From contig CALAAS010000038.1 of assembly GCA_937885015.1 (NCBI GenBank), positions 166,018 through 230,017 on the forward strand: a DNA stretch of 64,000 bases, in the 5' to 3' direction. Of this stretch, positions 32,751-42,062 are shown piece by piece. Below the pieces are notes generated by a model. It did not search any database. It was not told the origin of the DNA and saw nothing but the letters and a program-made list of their open reading frames with translations. Position 1 is the stretch's first letter. Every line of letters begins with the position of its first letter. This DNA is from an uncultured Clostridium sp. (GTDB lineage: Bacteria; Bacillota; Clostridia; Lachnospirales; Lachnospiraceae). Both the position numbers and the translations under genes were made by a program.

Positions 32751-33485
32751 ATGGCTAAAAAAGAAAAAATCTTTCCATTAAATACAATTGGAGGAAGAAT
32801 TCAAAGAAAACGACATGAATTAAATCTTAGCAGAAGCGAATTTTATGACCTCATTTTTGAAAATAGCATAGAAGACGGTAGCGCTGGGAGCGATTCTAGT
32901 AAAGAAAAAACCGTTTATAACTGGGAATCAGAAAAGACCGAGTTAGATTACAGTACTATTCTCTCTGTATGTAGGATATTAAAATGTAGTTCCGACTATT
33001 TACTTGGTTTAGATGAGTGTACTACAAAAAACCAACAATTCATTAGCGAGGAAACCGGACTCAGTGAAGGTTCTATTATACAATTACAAAAATTTGACAC
33101 AACCGAAAAATATATTATAAATCTAATGTTTGAAGAACATTATTTCCCCGAAATAATTAAGGAAATCAAAGAAAATACTGCTCTAGTTGGACATCATTCT
33201 GATATTTCACTTAATATAGAAAGCGATAATTCAGAACGTTCTAAGGAATTTGCTTCAAAGGTATCATTAAGAATTGGAATGTATAAAACCAAAGAAATAT
33301 TTAAATATGACATACAAAAACATTTGATGGCTATGATTGACAGCATTTTTGAAGATACATATTTGAAGAAATTATCCCAAAAAGCCTTTTTTGATTATGC
33401 AGAAAAATGTTATAACATTCAACAAGACCATATAGATTATTTGAAACAAAATCCCCCTGATATCCCTATCCCGCCAGAACTTTAA
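32751..33485 (+). CDS. XRE-family master repressor
   Basis: 244 residues. The N-terminal helix-turn-helix (IGGRIQRKRHELNLSRSEFY, then YNWESEKTELDYSTILSVCR, LKCSSDYLLGLDE) is followed by a 160-residue C-terminal domain of unknown type, likely for oligomerisation or sensing. The ATG at 32751 has AAGGAGG at 6 nt; the longer frame runs back over the promoter. In PICIs the Stl repressor has this place and is released by a helper phage protein bound to the C-terminal domain (known for SaPIs, inferred here). Confidence 0.8.
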   Translation: MAKKEKIFPLNTIGGRIQRKRHELNLSRSEFYDLIFENSIEDGSAGSDSSKEKTVYNWESEKTELDYSTILSVCRILKCSSDYLLGLDECTTKNQQFISEETGLSEGSIIQLQKFDTTEKYIINLMFEEHYFPEIIKEIKENTALVGHHSDISLNIESDNSERSKEFASKVSLRIGMYKTKEIFKYDIQKHLMAMIDSIFEDTYLKKLSQKAFFDYAEKCYNIQQDHIDYLKQNPPDIPIPPEL

Positions 33486-33529
33486 AAAAATCCCCCTCCC
33501 AGCACACCGCCGGAAAAGGGGGATTTCTC
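33484..33529. terminator. terminator at the right end of the element
   Basis: AAATCCCCCT and AGGGGGATTT form a 10-bp stem around a 19-nt loop. On the minus strand the stem is followed by seven T, so it also stops transcripts entering from the MATE gene. Confidence 0.7.
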
Positions 33530-33533
33530 ATAT

Positions 33534-33552
33534 TTGTCACAAAACTGTCACA
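33534..33552 (+). repeat. paired TTGTCACA motif, right end
   Basis: TTGTCACA, 3 nt, CTGTCACA; same orientation as the left-end copy. Lies about 57 bases inside attR. Confidence 0.6.
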
Positions 33553-33608
33553 AAATCCTGTTTTTTATTGCTAGACACCATATAAACACGGTATTTTCCA
33601 AAAACACT

Positions 33609-33626
33609 TGTCAAAAGTTTTTTCTT
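33609..33626. repeat. candidate attR, 18 bp
   Basis: TGTCAAAAGTTTTTTCTT, the partner of the 18-mer at 23398. It lies 25 bases after the MATE stop, so the original spacer joined MATE to the ylxM promoter. Confidence 0.6.
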
Positions 33627-33651
33627 TACAGGAAAAATATTTTTTCTGCAC

Positions 33652-35013
33652 TCAGGCCGCGCACATTCCATCTTTTTTCGGAAACTTTCGACTGGCTCTC
33701 CAGTAACATACAATATGAGCCAGAGCCGTAACCGCCCAGGAAATCGGATAGGACAGATACAGAACTGCCAGACTCCTCTCCATGGCAAACACGGTAAAAA
33801 TCCATACAACCCGCAGGCCGCAGGCGCCAGTCAGAGAAACAATCGTCGGCAGCATGGAGTAGCCGATTCCACGGATACTTCCAACCATGGTATCCATAAT
33901 TCCACAGATGAAATAGGAAGTACAGATAATGGACATCCGGAGCAGTCCATAGGAAATCACCTCCGGATCCGAAGAATATACCTGTAAAAGCCAGCCGCCG
34001 CTCAGATACGCCAGCGTTCCCAGCACCAGTCCCACTGCAATTACAACTCCCTGGCAGGTAAAAAGGATCCGATTGATTCGTGTATATTTCTCTGCGCCGA
34101 TATTCTGACTCGTAAAACTTAAGTTCGTCTGATACAGCGCATTCATGGCCGTATAAACAAAACCTTCGATATTCTGGGAGGCCGTATTCCCCGCCATGGC
34201 GATGGATCCAAAGGAATTGACGGAAGACTGGATCAATACGTTGGAAACGGCAAAAATAGCTCCCTGCACGCCGGCCGGAAGACCGACTTTTAAAATCATA
34301 ATCAGCTTCCTGCGGTTGATTCTAAGCTTTTTCAGGTGCAGCTTCAGCGCCCCCTCTGATCGGGTCAGGCATCGAAGTACAAGAAACGCTGAAATACATT
34401 GGGAAATAACTGTCGCCAGAGCTACTCCAGCCACATCCATATGAAACTGGGTCACGAAAACCAGATTCAAACACACATTCACAACGCCGGCCACCGTCAG
34501 AAAATAGAGAGGCCGCTTGGTATCACCGATGGCCCGCAAAATGGCACTGCCAAAGTTGTAAGCCATGGAGGCTGGCATCCCGATGAAAAAGATCGTCATA
34601 TAGAGAACCGACTTCTCGATGACATCCTCCGGCGTGCCCATCAGCTCCAGCCAAAAGCGGGACGTAAAAAGTCCCAGAAATACCAGAAACGTGCCGCTTA
34701 CCAGACTAATGGTAATAGCGGTATGGATGGTCTCACTCATATCCCGCTCATTTTTGGCGCCGTAATACCTGGCCACCAGCACGTTGGCACCGATGGAAAG
34801 GCCGATAAACACATTAATCAGGAGGTTAATCAGCGATGTGGTGGATCCAACGGCTGCCAGGGACTGGCTTCCGGCAAAACGTCCTACTACAATCACATCT
34901 GCTGCATTAAATAAAAGCTGCAGTACGCCGGAAAGCATCAAAGGAAGCGAATACGACAAAACCTTCCCGAGAATCGGCCCATTGCACATATCCATCTCGT
35001 AGGATTTTTTCAT
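33652..35013 (-). CDS. MATE-family efflux transporter
   Basis: 453 residues with 12 hydrophobic segments arranged as two similar halves; each begins with a MATE pattern (PLMLSGVLQLLFNAADVIVV; LPAGVQGAIFAVSNVLIQSS). Exports drugs or metabolites in exchange for Na+ or H+; substrate unknown. Ribosome site AAAGGAA. Ends next to attR, and its own terminator, if any, may now be the hairpin inside the element. Confidence 0.9.
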   Translation of the reverse strand: MKKSYEMDMCNGPILGKVLSYSLPLMLSGVLQLLFNAADVIVVGRFAGSQSLAAVGSTTSLINLLINVFIGLSIGANVLVARYYGAKNERDMSETIHTAITISLVSGTFLVFLGLFTSRFWLELMGTPEDVIEKSVLYMTIFFIGMPASMAYNFGSAILRAIGDTKRPLYFLTVAGVVNVCLNLVFVTQFHMDVAGVALATVISQCISAFLVLRCLTRSEGALKLHLKKLRINRRKLIMILKVGLPAGVQGAIFAVSNVLIQSSVNSFGSIAMAGNTASQNIEGFVYTAMNALYQTNLSFTSQNIGAEKYTRINRILFTCQGVVIAVGLVLGTLAYLSGGWLLQVYSSDPEVISYGLLRMSIICTSYFICGIMDTMVGSIRGIGYSMLPTIVSLTGACGLRVVWIFTVFAMERSLAVLYLSYPISWAVTALAHIVCYWRASRKFPKKDGMCAA

Positions 35014-35058
35014 ATGATTTATAATTCCTTTCCTTTTTTAGTCATAGCTGAATACCGG

Positions 35059-35517
35059 CTACTCTGACAGAGCCGCCAGCATCTGAGCCGGATTATCCGC
35101 TGCTCTGACTTTGGCAAATACCTTTTCAATCCGTCCCTCTTCATCGATTAGATAAGTACTGCGCACTACGCCCATTACTTTTTTTCCATACATGTTTTTT
35201 TCCTGCCAGACATCATATGCTTCAATCACTTCTCGTTCCGGATCTGCCAGAAGCGTGAACGGGAGCTGATATTTTTCCGCGAATTTTTTATGGGATGCCA
35301 CACTGTCTTTGCTGACCCCCAGAATCACCGCCCCTCGCTCTGTGAAATCCGGATACAGCTCTCCGAATCCGCAGGCCTGTTTCGTACAACCGGAGGTGTT
35401 GTCTTTGCTGTAAAAATATAAAATCACCTTTTTTCCGGCAAAATCCATCAGAGATACGTTATTTCCATCCTGATCCTGCAGCGTAAAATCCGGCGCCTTC
35501 ATTCCTGCCTCCAACAT
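35059..35517 (-). CDS. bcp: thioredoxin-dependent peroxiredoxin (BCP type)
   Basis: 152 residues: APDFTLQDQDGNNVSL, then DNTSGCTKQACGF with the peroxidatic Cys and a resolving Cys five residues later, the 2-Cys atypical form. Reduces hydroperoxides. I start at 35515-35517 behind AAAGGAG; the 9 upstream codons lack support. Confidence 0.93.
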   Translation of the reverse strand: MLEAGMKAPDFTLQDQDGNNVSLMDFAGKKVILYFYSKDNTSGCTKQACGFGELYPDFTERGAVILGVSKDSVASHKKFAEKYQLPFTLLADPEREVIEAYDVWQEKNMYGKKVMGVVRSTYLIDEEGRIEKVFAKVRAADNPAQMLAALSE

Positions 35518-35612
35518 ACTTCTGTCTCCTTTCCCTCTTTTCATTTTGTTTTCCAGCCTGTTCAGACCTCTTTGCTGTCCTCCCGGCCTGTTTTTTACAT
35601 GACGTTCCGTTC

Positions 35613-35641
35613 TTGTCCTTTTTCCCGTTTTATACTATAAT
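35613..35641 (+). promoter_or_regulatory. promoter of the PfkB-family kinase
   Basis: TTGTCC, 17-nt spacer, TATAAT, about 55 bases before the ribosome site. Confidence 0.7.
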
Positions 35642-35704
35642 AACATAACTATTCTGACCTGTTTTTTCAACACGAACCGCGTATATCGCAGAGAGGAGCT
35701 GTCC

Positions 35705-36718
35705 ATGTCATCCAGTACCCGGCCATCCATCAGCCTAGCCTTTGACCAGAACACCTGCCCGGAAAAACCGATTTTTGTGATCGGTTCCACCTGTGTAGAT
35801 ATCATCCTTTATCTTCACCACCTGCCGCGCACAGAGGAGGATCTGCATCCTGCCAGACAGACGTCCTCTCTGGGAGGCTGTGCCTTCAATGCTGCCTCCA
35901 TGATCCGGCATTTTCAGGCGCCAGTGACACTGATTTCTCCCGTTGGTTCTGGAATCTACGGGGATTATGTGGCCAGCGAGCTGCCAAAATACGGGTTTAC
36001 ACCTGCTGTACGTGTTCCAGAAGCCAATGGTTGCTGCTACTGCCTGGTGGAGGAGGGAGGCGAACGCACCTTTCTCTCCTGCCACGGGGCCGAATATACC
36101 TTTCAGAAGGAATGGATGCAGCCATTTGATACACTTCCATGCAGTCTGGTCTATGTGTGCGGCCTTGAAATTGAAGAACCCACCGGAATTCAGTTGATTG
36201 AATATCTGGAATCGCATCCGGATCGACAGCTGTTTTATGCTCCCGGCCCCCGCGGCATTCAAATTGAACCGGAAAAAACAGAGCGGATATTCGCACTGCA
36301 TCCAATTCTTCATCTCAATGAAGCTGAGGCGCTGATGTTAGGGGCCTCTCCGACCCATGACACGGAAAAACACAAACCTATAGATCCGGACTCCTCCCTC
36401 TGTCAGGCAGCTGCCCGTCTCCGGCAAAAAACTGGTAATACCGTAATCGTTACCCTGGGAGGGAGAGGCGTCTACTGTCTGGAAGCCGACGGTCAGTCCA
36501 TCTGCCTTCCTGCAGCATCAACCGGGCCCATTGTAAATACCATCGGAGCAGGCGATGCCCATGCGGGAGCATTCCTGGCCTGCCTAAGTCTCGGATGCAG
36601 TACAAAAGAGGCCCTTCGCCGTGCCAACCTGGCAGCTGCAGCGGTCCTGGGAGCAGAAGGCGCCACACTCACAGAGCAGGAATTTTACCAGAAGGTGTTC
36701 CCATACCTGTACCTGTAA
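35705..36718 (+). CDS. PfkB-family sugar/nucleoside kinase
   Basis: 337 residues. The ribokinase fold is clear: IGSTCVDIILYLHHLP, SLGGCAFNAAS (substrate side GG), GSGIYGDYVASEL, and the ATP/catalytic motif NTIGAGDAHAGAF whose Asp is the base. Phosphorylates a sugar or nucleoside; substrate cannot be told. A GAGAGGAG precedes the ATG. Its 3' end overlaps the convergent gene by 50 bases. Confidence 0.88.
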   Translation: MSSSTRPSISLAFDQNTCPEKPIFVIGSTCVDIILYLHHLPRTEEDLHPARQTSSLGGCAFNAASMIRHFQAPVTLISPVGSGIYGDYVASELPKYGFTPAVRVPEANGCCYCLVEEGGERTFLSCHGAEYTFQKEWMQPFDTLPCSLVYVCGLEIEEPTGIQLIEYLESHPDRQLFYAPGPRGIQIEPEKTERIFALHPILHLNEAEALMLGASPTHDTEKHKPIDPDSSLCQAAARLRQKTGNTVIVTLGGRGVYCLEADGQSICLPAASTGPIVNTIGAGDAHAGAFLACLSLGCSTKEALRRANLAAAAVLGAEGATLTEQEFYQKVFPYLYL

Positions 36719-37478
36719 CTTCCCTTACCCCCAGCATTTTCAGCATGGCCTTTGCATGCCTCTGTTCTTCCATTGCCTTTGCCACTTCATAGAGGCGGTT
36801 TTCGATAAACAAAAGTGTCTGCCCATACCAGAGCAGCTCTTCCTCAAATTCTGCCTCTTCCCTGTAACTAAAATTTCTGTTTTCTATTCCTGCCAGATCG
36901 GCTGCTGAAACCAGTGCGTCCCTCGCCTCCACAGCCAACGATTTGCTGAATCTGTGACATGCTGCCAGCTTCTTCGAAATATCCTCCCGCACTTTGTAAT
37001 AAAACCGGTCTTCCATCCAGCTTTCACGCCTGCGGCTCCTGTCCTGAACAAAGAGAAGGAACAGATCCTCCCAGGCATCCAGAGCAAATTGCGCTTGTTC
37101 CAGTTCACAGAGAGCTTCTTTCTTTTTCTCCAGACGCAAGGCAGAAATTTTCAGCTGATCCAGCGTTTCTTCCAACATATCATCTTCCAGATTTTTCAAA
37201 GCAATGGCGGAGCTCCATAATTTTGCCTGCAGAGAGTGTTCCGCCGTTCGTACAGCGCGTATATTTTTCTCCAAACAGAGATGTCCTTCCGGAAGATTCC
37301 AGGTTTTCAGAAGAAATGTTTCCTGCACAAGAGCAGTCTTATTAAGTCGATCCAGGCACCGGTTTGCCTCATTCTGTGCCCTCATCTCCCGCTGAAGCCT
37401 CTGCTTCTCTTCCCGGATCATATCTTCAATTACCATCTCCTGAAGAGGTGTTGGCCCGCTCGGTTTCTCCCTGCACAT
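36669..37478 (-). CDS. hypothetical coiled-coil protein
   Basis: 269 residues, charged and helical throughout (EDMIREEKQRLQREMRAQNE, LRLEKKKEALCELEQAQFAL), no signal or membrane part. No family recognised. The last 17 codons lie on the opposite strand of the kinase 3' end; both frames look genuine. A promoter with a TATAAT is present upstream. Confidence 0.65.
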   Translation of the reverse strand: MCREKPSGPTPLQEMVIEDMIREEKQRLQREMRAQNEANRCLDRLNKTALVQETFLLKTWNLPEGHLCLEKNIRAVRTAEHSLQAKLWSSAIALKNLEDDMLEETLDQLKISALRLEKKKEALCELEQAQFALDAWEDLFLLFVQDRSRRRESWMEDRFYYKVREDISKKLAACHRFSKSLAVEARDALVSAADLAGIENRNFSYREEAEFEEELLWYGQTLLFIENRLYEVAKAMEEQRHAKAMLKMLGVREVTGTGMGTPSGKIPAL

Positions 37479-37524
37479 CTTCTTCTCTGCTCCTCCAAAT
37501 GCTATCCTGTTTCCCCATGCAAAT

Positions 37525-37553
37525 ATTATAGCATGCTTTCCCGGATATGGAAA
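37525..37553 (-). promoter_or_regulatory. promoter for the coiled-coil gene
   Basis: Minus strand TTTCCA, 17-nt spacer, TATAAT, in the 87-bp gap after polC. The -35 is poor. Confidence 0.45.
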
Positions 37554-37565
37554 GGCTGCACCGTG

Positions 37566-40500
37566 TCACATAACCATATCAAAAAGCGACAGCTGATTAT
37601 TCTCCGGAAGTCCGGAAAGAATCCCCAATTCCGCCATCAAGTCACAGACCGTTTTCGTTACATGGGTGCGGTTAATAAAGTCTTCTTTAGAGAGGAAAGG
37701 GCCGTCCTCTGCCGCAAAGACAATGGCATCTGCTGCCTTTTCTCCCAGTCCATCGATGCTGCTTAAAGATGGCATCAGTTTTCCATCCATAATCTGAAAG
37801 TTTCTGGCGCTGGCCTTATAGATATCAATCGGCACAAATTCAAATCCCCTGGCATACATTTCCTGGACAATCCGCATGTCCCGCAGCGTATCCTGCTCCT
37901 TTTTGGAAAGACTGTCCGTGCGGCTCTTATAATCCGACAGATGGTATTCCAGCCGATCCCGTCCCTGGCACATCAGCTTATAGGAAAAACCGCTGGCACG
38001 GATACTGAAATAGGCAGCGTAATACGCGAGCGGATAGAACACTTTGCAGTACGCCACCCGCCACGCCATCATAACGTATGCTGCTGCGTGAGCCTTGGGG
38101 AACATGTATTTGATCTTCAGGCAGGAATCAATATACCACTGGGGTACATCGTGGGCCTTCATCTCTTCAATCCACTCCGGCTTCAACCCTTTTCCCTTTC
38201 GAACCGACTCCATGATGGTAAAGGAGAGTCCTTCTTCCATCCCTTTTTGAATCAGATAAATCATAATATCGTCCCGGCAGCAGATGGCAGTCTGAATGGT
38301 TGCCTGACCGCTTAAAATCAGATCCTTGGCATTTCCCAGCCACACATCCGTTCCGTGAGACAAGCCGGAAATCCGCACAAGGTCCGAAAAATATTTCGGC
38401 TTTGCATCAATAAGCATCTGCATGGCGAAGTCCGTTCCAAACTCCGGAATTCCCAGAGCTCCCAGCTTACAGCCCCCCAGATCCTCCGGCGTTACCCCCA
38501 GAGCCTCCGTATTCTGGAACAGGCTCATAACCTCCTTGGAATCCAAAGGAATATCCTTAACCGGATCAAGTCCTGTCAGATCCTGAAGCATACGGATCAT
38601 GGTCGGATCATCGTGTCCGAGAATATCCAGTTTCAGAAGATTATGATCTATGGAGTGGTAATCAAAATGAGTCGTTACCGTTCGGGTGGTCATATCATCC
38701 GCCGGATGCTGTACCGGTGTGAAGGAGTCAATTTCCTCCCCCAGAGGAAGAACAATAATTCCGCCCGGGTGCTGTCCCGTAGTTCTGCGGACTCCCACAC
38801 AACCCGACACAATCCGGTCAATCTCGCATCTTCTCTTTCGAACTCCCTTATCCTCATAATAGTGGGCCACAAATCCATATGCCGTTTTATCCGCCAGGGT
38901 ACCGATGGTTCCCGCTCGAAAAGTCTGTCCCTTTCCGAAAATAACCTCCGTATAGCTGTGAGCCCGGCTCTGATATTCTCCGGAAAAATTCAGGTCAATA
39001 TCCGGCTCCTTGTCTCCCTTAAATCCCAGGAAGGTCTCAAAAGGGATATCAAATCCATCTTTTTTGAGAGGTTTCCCGCAGACTGGACAATTTCGATCCG
39101 GCATATCACAGCCGGCCATACCGGAAAATTTTTTTACCTCCTCCGAATCAAAATCATAATAATGGCAGGAGGGACAGTAATAATGGGGACTCAGAGGGTT
39201 TACCTCCGTAATTCCCGCCATGGTTGCAGCCAGGGAAGAGCCAACCGAACCACGGGAACCAACCAGATATCCGTCTTCATTTGATTTCCATACCAGCTTC
39301 TGGGCAATGATATACATAACGGCAAAGCCATTGGAAATGATGGAATGAAGTTCCCGCTCCAGGCGATCCACTACCACCTTTGGAAGCTCTTCTCCATACA
39401 TATCATGGGCCCGGTTATAACAGATGGTCCGCAGCGTCTCATCGGAATTGGGAATGACCGGCGGACACTTGTCCGGCCTTACCGGAGAAATCCGCTCACA
39501 CATGGCCGCTATCTTCCTGGTATTCGTCACCACAATTTCATACGCCTTATCGCTCCCCAGATATTCAAATTCAGAAAGCATCTCCTCTGTGGTCCGCAGA
39601 TAGAGCGGCGCCTGGTCATCCGCGTCCTTAAACCCCTTGCTGGCCATGATAATCCGCCTGTATACCTCATCCTCCGGATCCAGAAAATGGACGTCACAGG
39701 TCGCACAGACCAGCTTATTAAACTGCTCTCCCAAAGAAATAACCTTCCGGTTCAGATCCATCAGATCCTCCCAGGTATTGGCTGGACTTTTCTCATCCCT
39801 CAGCATAAAAGCGTTATTTCCCAGCGGCTGAACCTCCAGATAATCATAAAAATCCACAATTTTCCCAAGCTCTGTATCCGGCACTCCCCGAACAATTGCC
39901 TGAAAAAGCTCCCCCGCTTCACAGGCAGAGCCAATGATCAATCCCTCCCGGTGGGAAGCCAAAAGACTTTTTGGAATTCTGGGACGCTTGGCAAAATACG
40001 TCAGATTTGACTCCGAAATCAGACGATAGAGATTGATCCGCCCCACATCGTTTTTTGCCAGAATAATAATGTGATACGTGGGCATTTTCCGGATCATCTC
40101 CGGCGTCATCCGGCTCAGCTCATTGAGCTGTGTCAGATCATAAACCCCCCGTTCCTTCAACATCTCAATAAATTTCACAAAAATCTCCGCTGTAGCTCCT
40201 GCATCATCCACGGCCCGATGGTGATTTTCCAACGAAATCCGAAGCTCCTTTGCCACCGTATCCAGCTTAAACCGGTTCAGATTGGGAAGCAGAAGACGAG
40301 CCAGGGACACCGTATCAAGAACGGTGGGTGAAAAATCCAGTTGCTGGCGGCGCGCATTTTCCTTGATGAAACTGATATCAAAGGAAGCGTTATGCGCTAC
40401 CATAACGGCATCCTGACAAAATTCCAGAAATTCCGGCAGTATCTTTTCAATGGCAGGCGCATCCAATACCATATTGTCATTGATTCCAGTCAGATGTTCA

Positions 40501-42050
40501 ATTTCGTAGGGAATCGGCACTTCTGGATTGACAAAAGTGCTGAACCGATCCACAATCGCCCCTTTCTCCACCCGGACAGCTCCAATCTCAATAATCCGGT
40601 TTTTAATGGGACTGAAACCGGTTGTTTCGATATCAAACACCACGCAGGCATGATCCAGAGACTGCCCCTTTGCATCCTCCGCCAGCTGTTTCAGATCATC
40701 CACCAGATACCCTTCCACTCCATAAAGTACTTTGAAGGAATCTCCCTTGTCCACCGCGTGATTGGCGTCCGGAAAGGCCTGCACACAGCCGTGATCCGTC
40801 ACGGCAATGGCATCCATTCCCCACTGTTTCGCCCGTTTTATGATATCTTTAACTTCTGAGACCCCGTCCATATCACTCATTTTCGTATGGCAATGAAGCT
40901 CCACTCGCTTGACTGGACTGTGATCCACCCGTTTGCTGGTAAAATCCTCACACTTCTTAATGCCGGAAACCGAGCCGATCGTCAGTTCTCCATCGAACCG
41001 GTCAATATTGGCAACGCCTTTGATTTTTACAAACTGACCGGCTTTTGTGGCAGTTTTCAAATCCTCCAGCGTATCCTCTCTGGCAAATATTTTCACACTG
41101 ATGGTGTCTGTAAAATCGGACACGTTAAAGAGGAACAGCGTATTGCCGCTGCGAAGCTCTCTGGCCTCAGAAGAGAGAATTTTTCCCCGGATAACCACCT
41201 GGCCGATCTCTCCCTCCAGCCTGGCCAGCTCCATCGGCTCCTCCTCGAAATCTCTTCCAAACAGGACATCCGGATTATCCGACTTTTTCATATAGCCGGA
41301 ACGGCGATATTCGCCGCGGTTTCCCTCTTTCCGTTCCCCGCCTCTGCGGCCCTCTCGGTCGCCTTTTCCGGCAGCTGGTTTTCCTGAGCTTCCCGTTTTT
41401 CCCTCCGTGCTCTTTTGTTCCTCCAGGGTTTCTGTATTTTTAAGGCCACGTTTTCCCTCTTTTTCTATCCTGCCCTCTGCCATTTGGAAAGAACCTTCGC
41501 CTTTTACCGGCTTTGGCGCCGTATTTCCCTCTTCAAAGGGCAAATTTGAAACCGGCCGGTAGGAAAGAGAAACCTCCAGAGGAACATTGCATCGCTCTGT
41601 AAAAATTTTCTCCAGAATTCGTTTTAATTCCGAAGCTTTTTCCCGGGCGACCATGGTATCCCCCAGTTCCATGGAAAGGAGTCCCTCTTCCGGAAACGAC
41701 AGTGTTGCCTTTCGAAACATATTATACAGCAAAATGCTGTGACTTTTCAGCTCCATCAAAATACTGTCCCGATATACATCCATCAGCTTTTCCGGCGTAT
41801 ACTGACCGGAAAGATGGTATTTTTCCAGGATTTTAACCGTAATTTTTTTTCCCGGAAACAGCTGTTCCCGAATTCCTTCTTCCAGGCTGTAAATATTCTG
41901 TTTATGCATCAGCCGCGGACTGTCAATATAAACACGGATGGAGCTTCGGTCCCGGTTGGTAGAAACCTTTTCCACCTGCACCAGTTCCAGAAGCCCCCTC
42001 ACGTTATCTGTGATATGTAAGTCCGGAAATACCTCTAAAAATGACTTCAT
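37566..42050 (-). CDS. polC: DNA polymerase III PolC (Gram-positive replicative polymerase)
   Basis: 1494 residues. Domains in order: N-terminal part; OB domain (GQVVIRGKILSSEARELRSG); PHP domain (VELHCHTKMSDMDG); an inserted 3'-5' exonuclease (VFDIETTGFSPIKNRIIEIG; later HNASFDISF and HHRAVDDAGAT); and the catalytic core with a zinc knuckle (CPSCHYYDFD, DRNCPVCGKPL), PDIDLNFSGEYQ (catalytic Asp pair) and the C-terminal fingers. Complete. It ends the ispG-polC side of the cdsA operon. Confidence 0.97.
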   Translation of the reverse strand: MKSFLEVFPDLHITDNVRGLLELVQVEKVSTNRDRSSIRVYIDSPRLMHKQNIYSLEEGIREQLFPGKKITVKILEKYHLSGQYTPEKLMDVYRDSILMELKSHSILLYNMFRKATLSFPEEGLLSMELGDTMVAREKASELKRILEKIFTERCNVPLEVSLSYRPVSNLPFEEGNTAPKPVKGEGSFQMAEGRIEKEGKRGLKNTETLEEQKSTEGKTGSSGKPAAGKGDREGRRGGERKEGNRGEYRRSGYMKKSDNPDVLFGRDFEEEPMELARLEGEIGQVVIRGKILSSEARELRSGNTLFLFNVSDFTDTISVKIFAREDTLEDLKTATKAGQFVKIKGVANIDRFDGELTIGSVSGIKKCEDFTSKRVDHSPVKRVELHCHTKMSDMDGVSEVKDIIKRAKQWGMDAIAVTDHGCVQAFPDANHAVDKGDSFKVLYGVEGYLVDDLKQLAEDAKGQSLDHACVVFDIETTGFSPIKNRIIEIGAVRVEKGAIVDRFSTFVNPEVPIPYEIEHLTGINDNMVLDAPAIEKILPEFLEFCQDAVMVAHNASFDISFIKENARRQQLDFSPTVLDTVSLARLLLPNLNRFKLDTVAKELRISLENHHRAVDDAGATAEIFVKFIEMLKERGVYDLTQLNELSRMTPEMIRKMPTYHIIILAKNDVGRINLYRLISESNLTYFAKRPRIPKSLLASHREGLIIGSACEAGELFQAIVRGVPDTELGKIVDFYDYLEVQPLGNNAFMLRDEKSPANTWEDLMDLNRKVISLGEQFNKLVCATCDVHFLDPEDEVYRRIIMASKGFKDADDQAPLYLRTTEEMLSEFEYLGSDKAYEIVVTNTRKIAAMCERISPVRPDKCPPVIPNSDETLRTICYNRAHDMYGEELPKVVVDRLERELHSIISNGFAVMYIIAQKLVWKSNEDGYLVGSRGSVGSSLAATMAGITEVNPLSPHYYCPSCHYYDFDSEEVKKFSGMAGCDMPDRNCPVCGKPLKKDGFDIPFETFLGFKGDKEPDIDLNFSGEYQSRAHSYTEVIFGKGQTFRAGTIGTLADKTAYGFVAHYYEDKGVRKRRCEIDRIVSGCVGVRRTTGQHPGGIIVLPLGEEIDSFTPVQHPADDMTTRTVTTHFDYHSIDHNLLKLDILGHDDPTMIRMLQDLTGLDPVKDIPLDSKEVMSLFQNTEALGVTPEDLGGCKLGALGIPEFGTDFAMQMLIDAKPKYFSDLVRISGLSHGTDVWLGNAKDLILSGQATIQTAICCRDDIMIYLIQKGMEEGLSFTIMESVRKGKGLKPEWIEEMKAHDVPQWYIDSCLKIKYMFPKAHAAAYVMMAWRVAYCKVFYPLAYYAAYFSIRASGFSYKLMCQGRDRLEYHLSDYKSRTDSLSKKEQDTLRDMRIVQEMYARGFEFVPIDIYKASARNFQIMDGKLMPSLSSIDGLGEKAADAIVFAAEDGPFLSKEDFINRTHVTKTVCDLMAELGILSGLPENNQLSLFDMVM

Positions 42051-42062
42051 ACGCGCTTTACC

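Larger units (their letters stand above)
23398..33626. mobile_element. integrated 10.2-kb element resembling a phage-inducible chromosomal island
   Basis: Bounded by an imperfect 18-bp direct repeat. Content from left to right: Tn916-type integrase, two tRNA-arm-like RNA elements, several small proteins, an XRE switch, a toxin-like mini-gene, small phage-type proteins, a gp3/TerS-like protein, iteron cluster, SF3 helicase, primase-like protein, excisionase-like protein and divergent XRE repressor. The DNA is clearly richer in A+T than both flanks. No portal, capsid, tail, holin-lysin or conjugation genes are seen. The set int, divergent regulators, replication pair, ori and TerS is the usual PICI/SaPI layout; a replicating integrative plasmid relic is the alternative. 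Confidence 0.75.
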
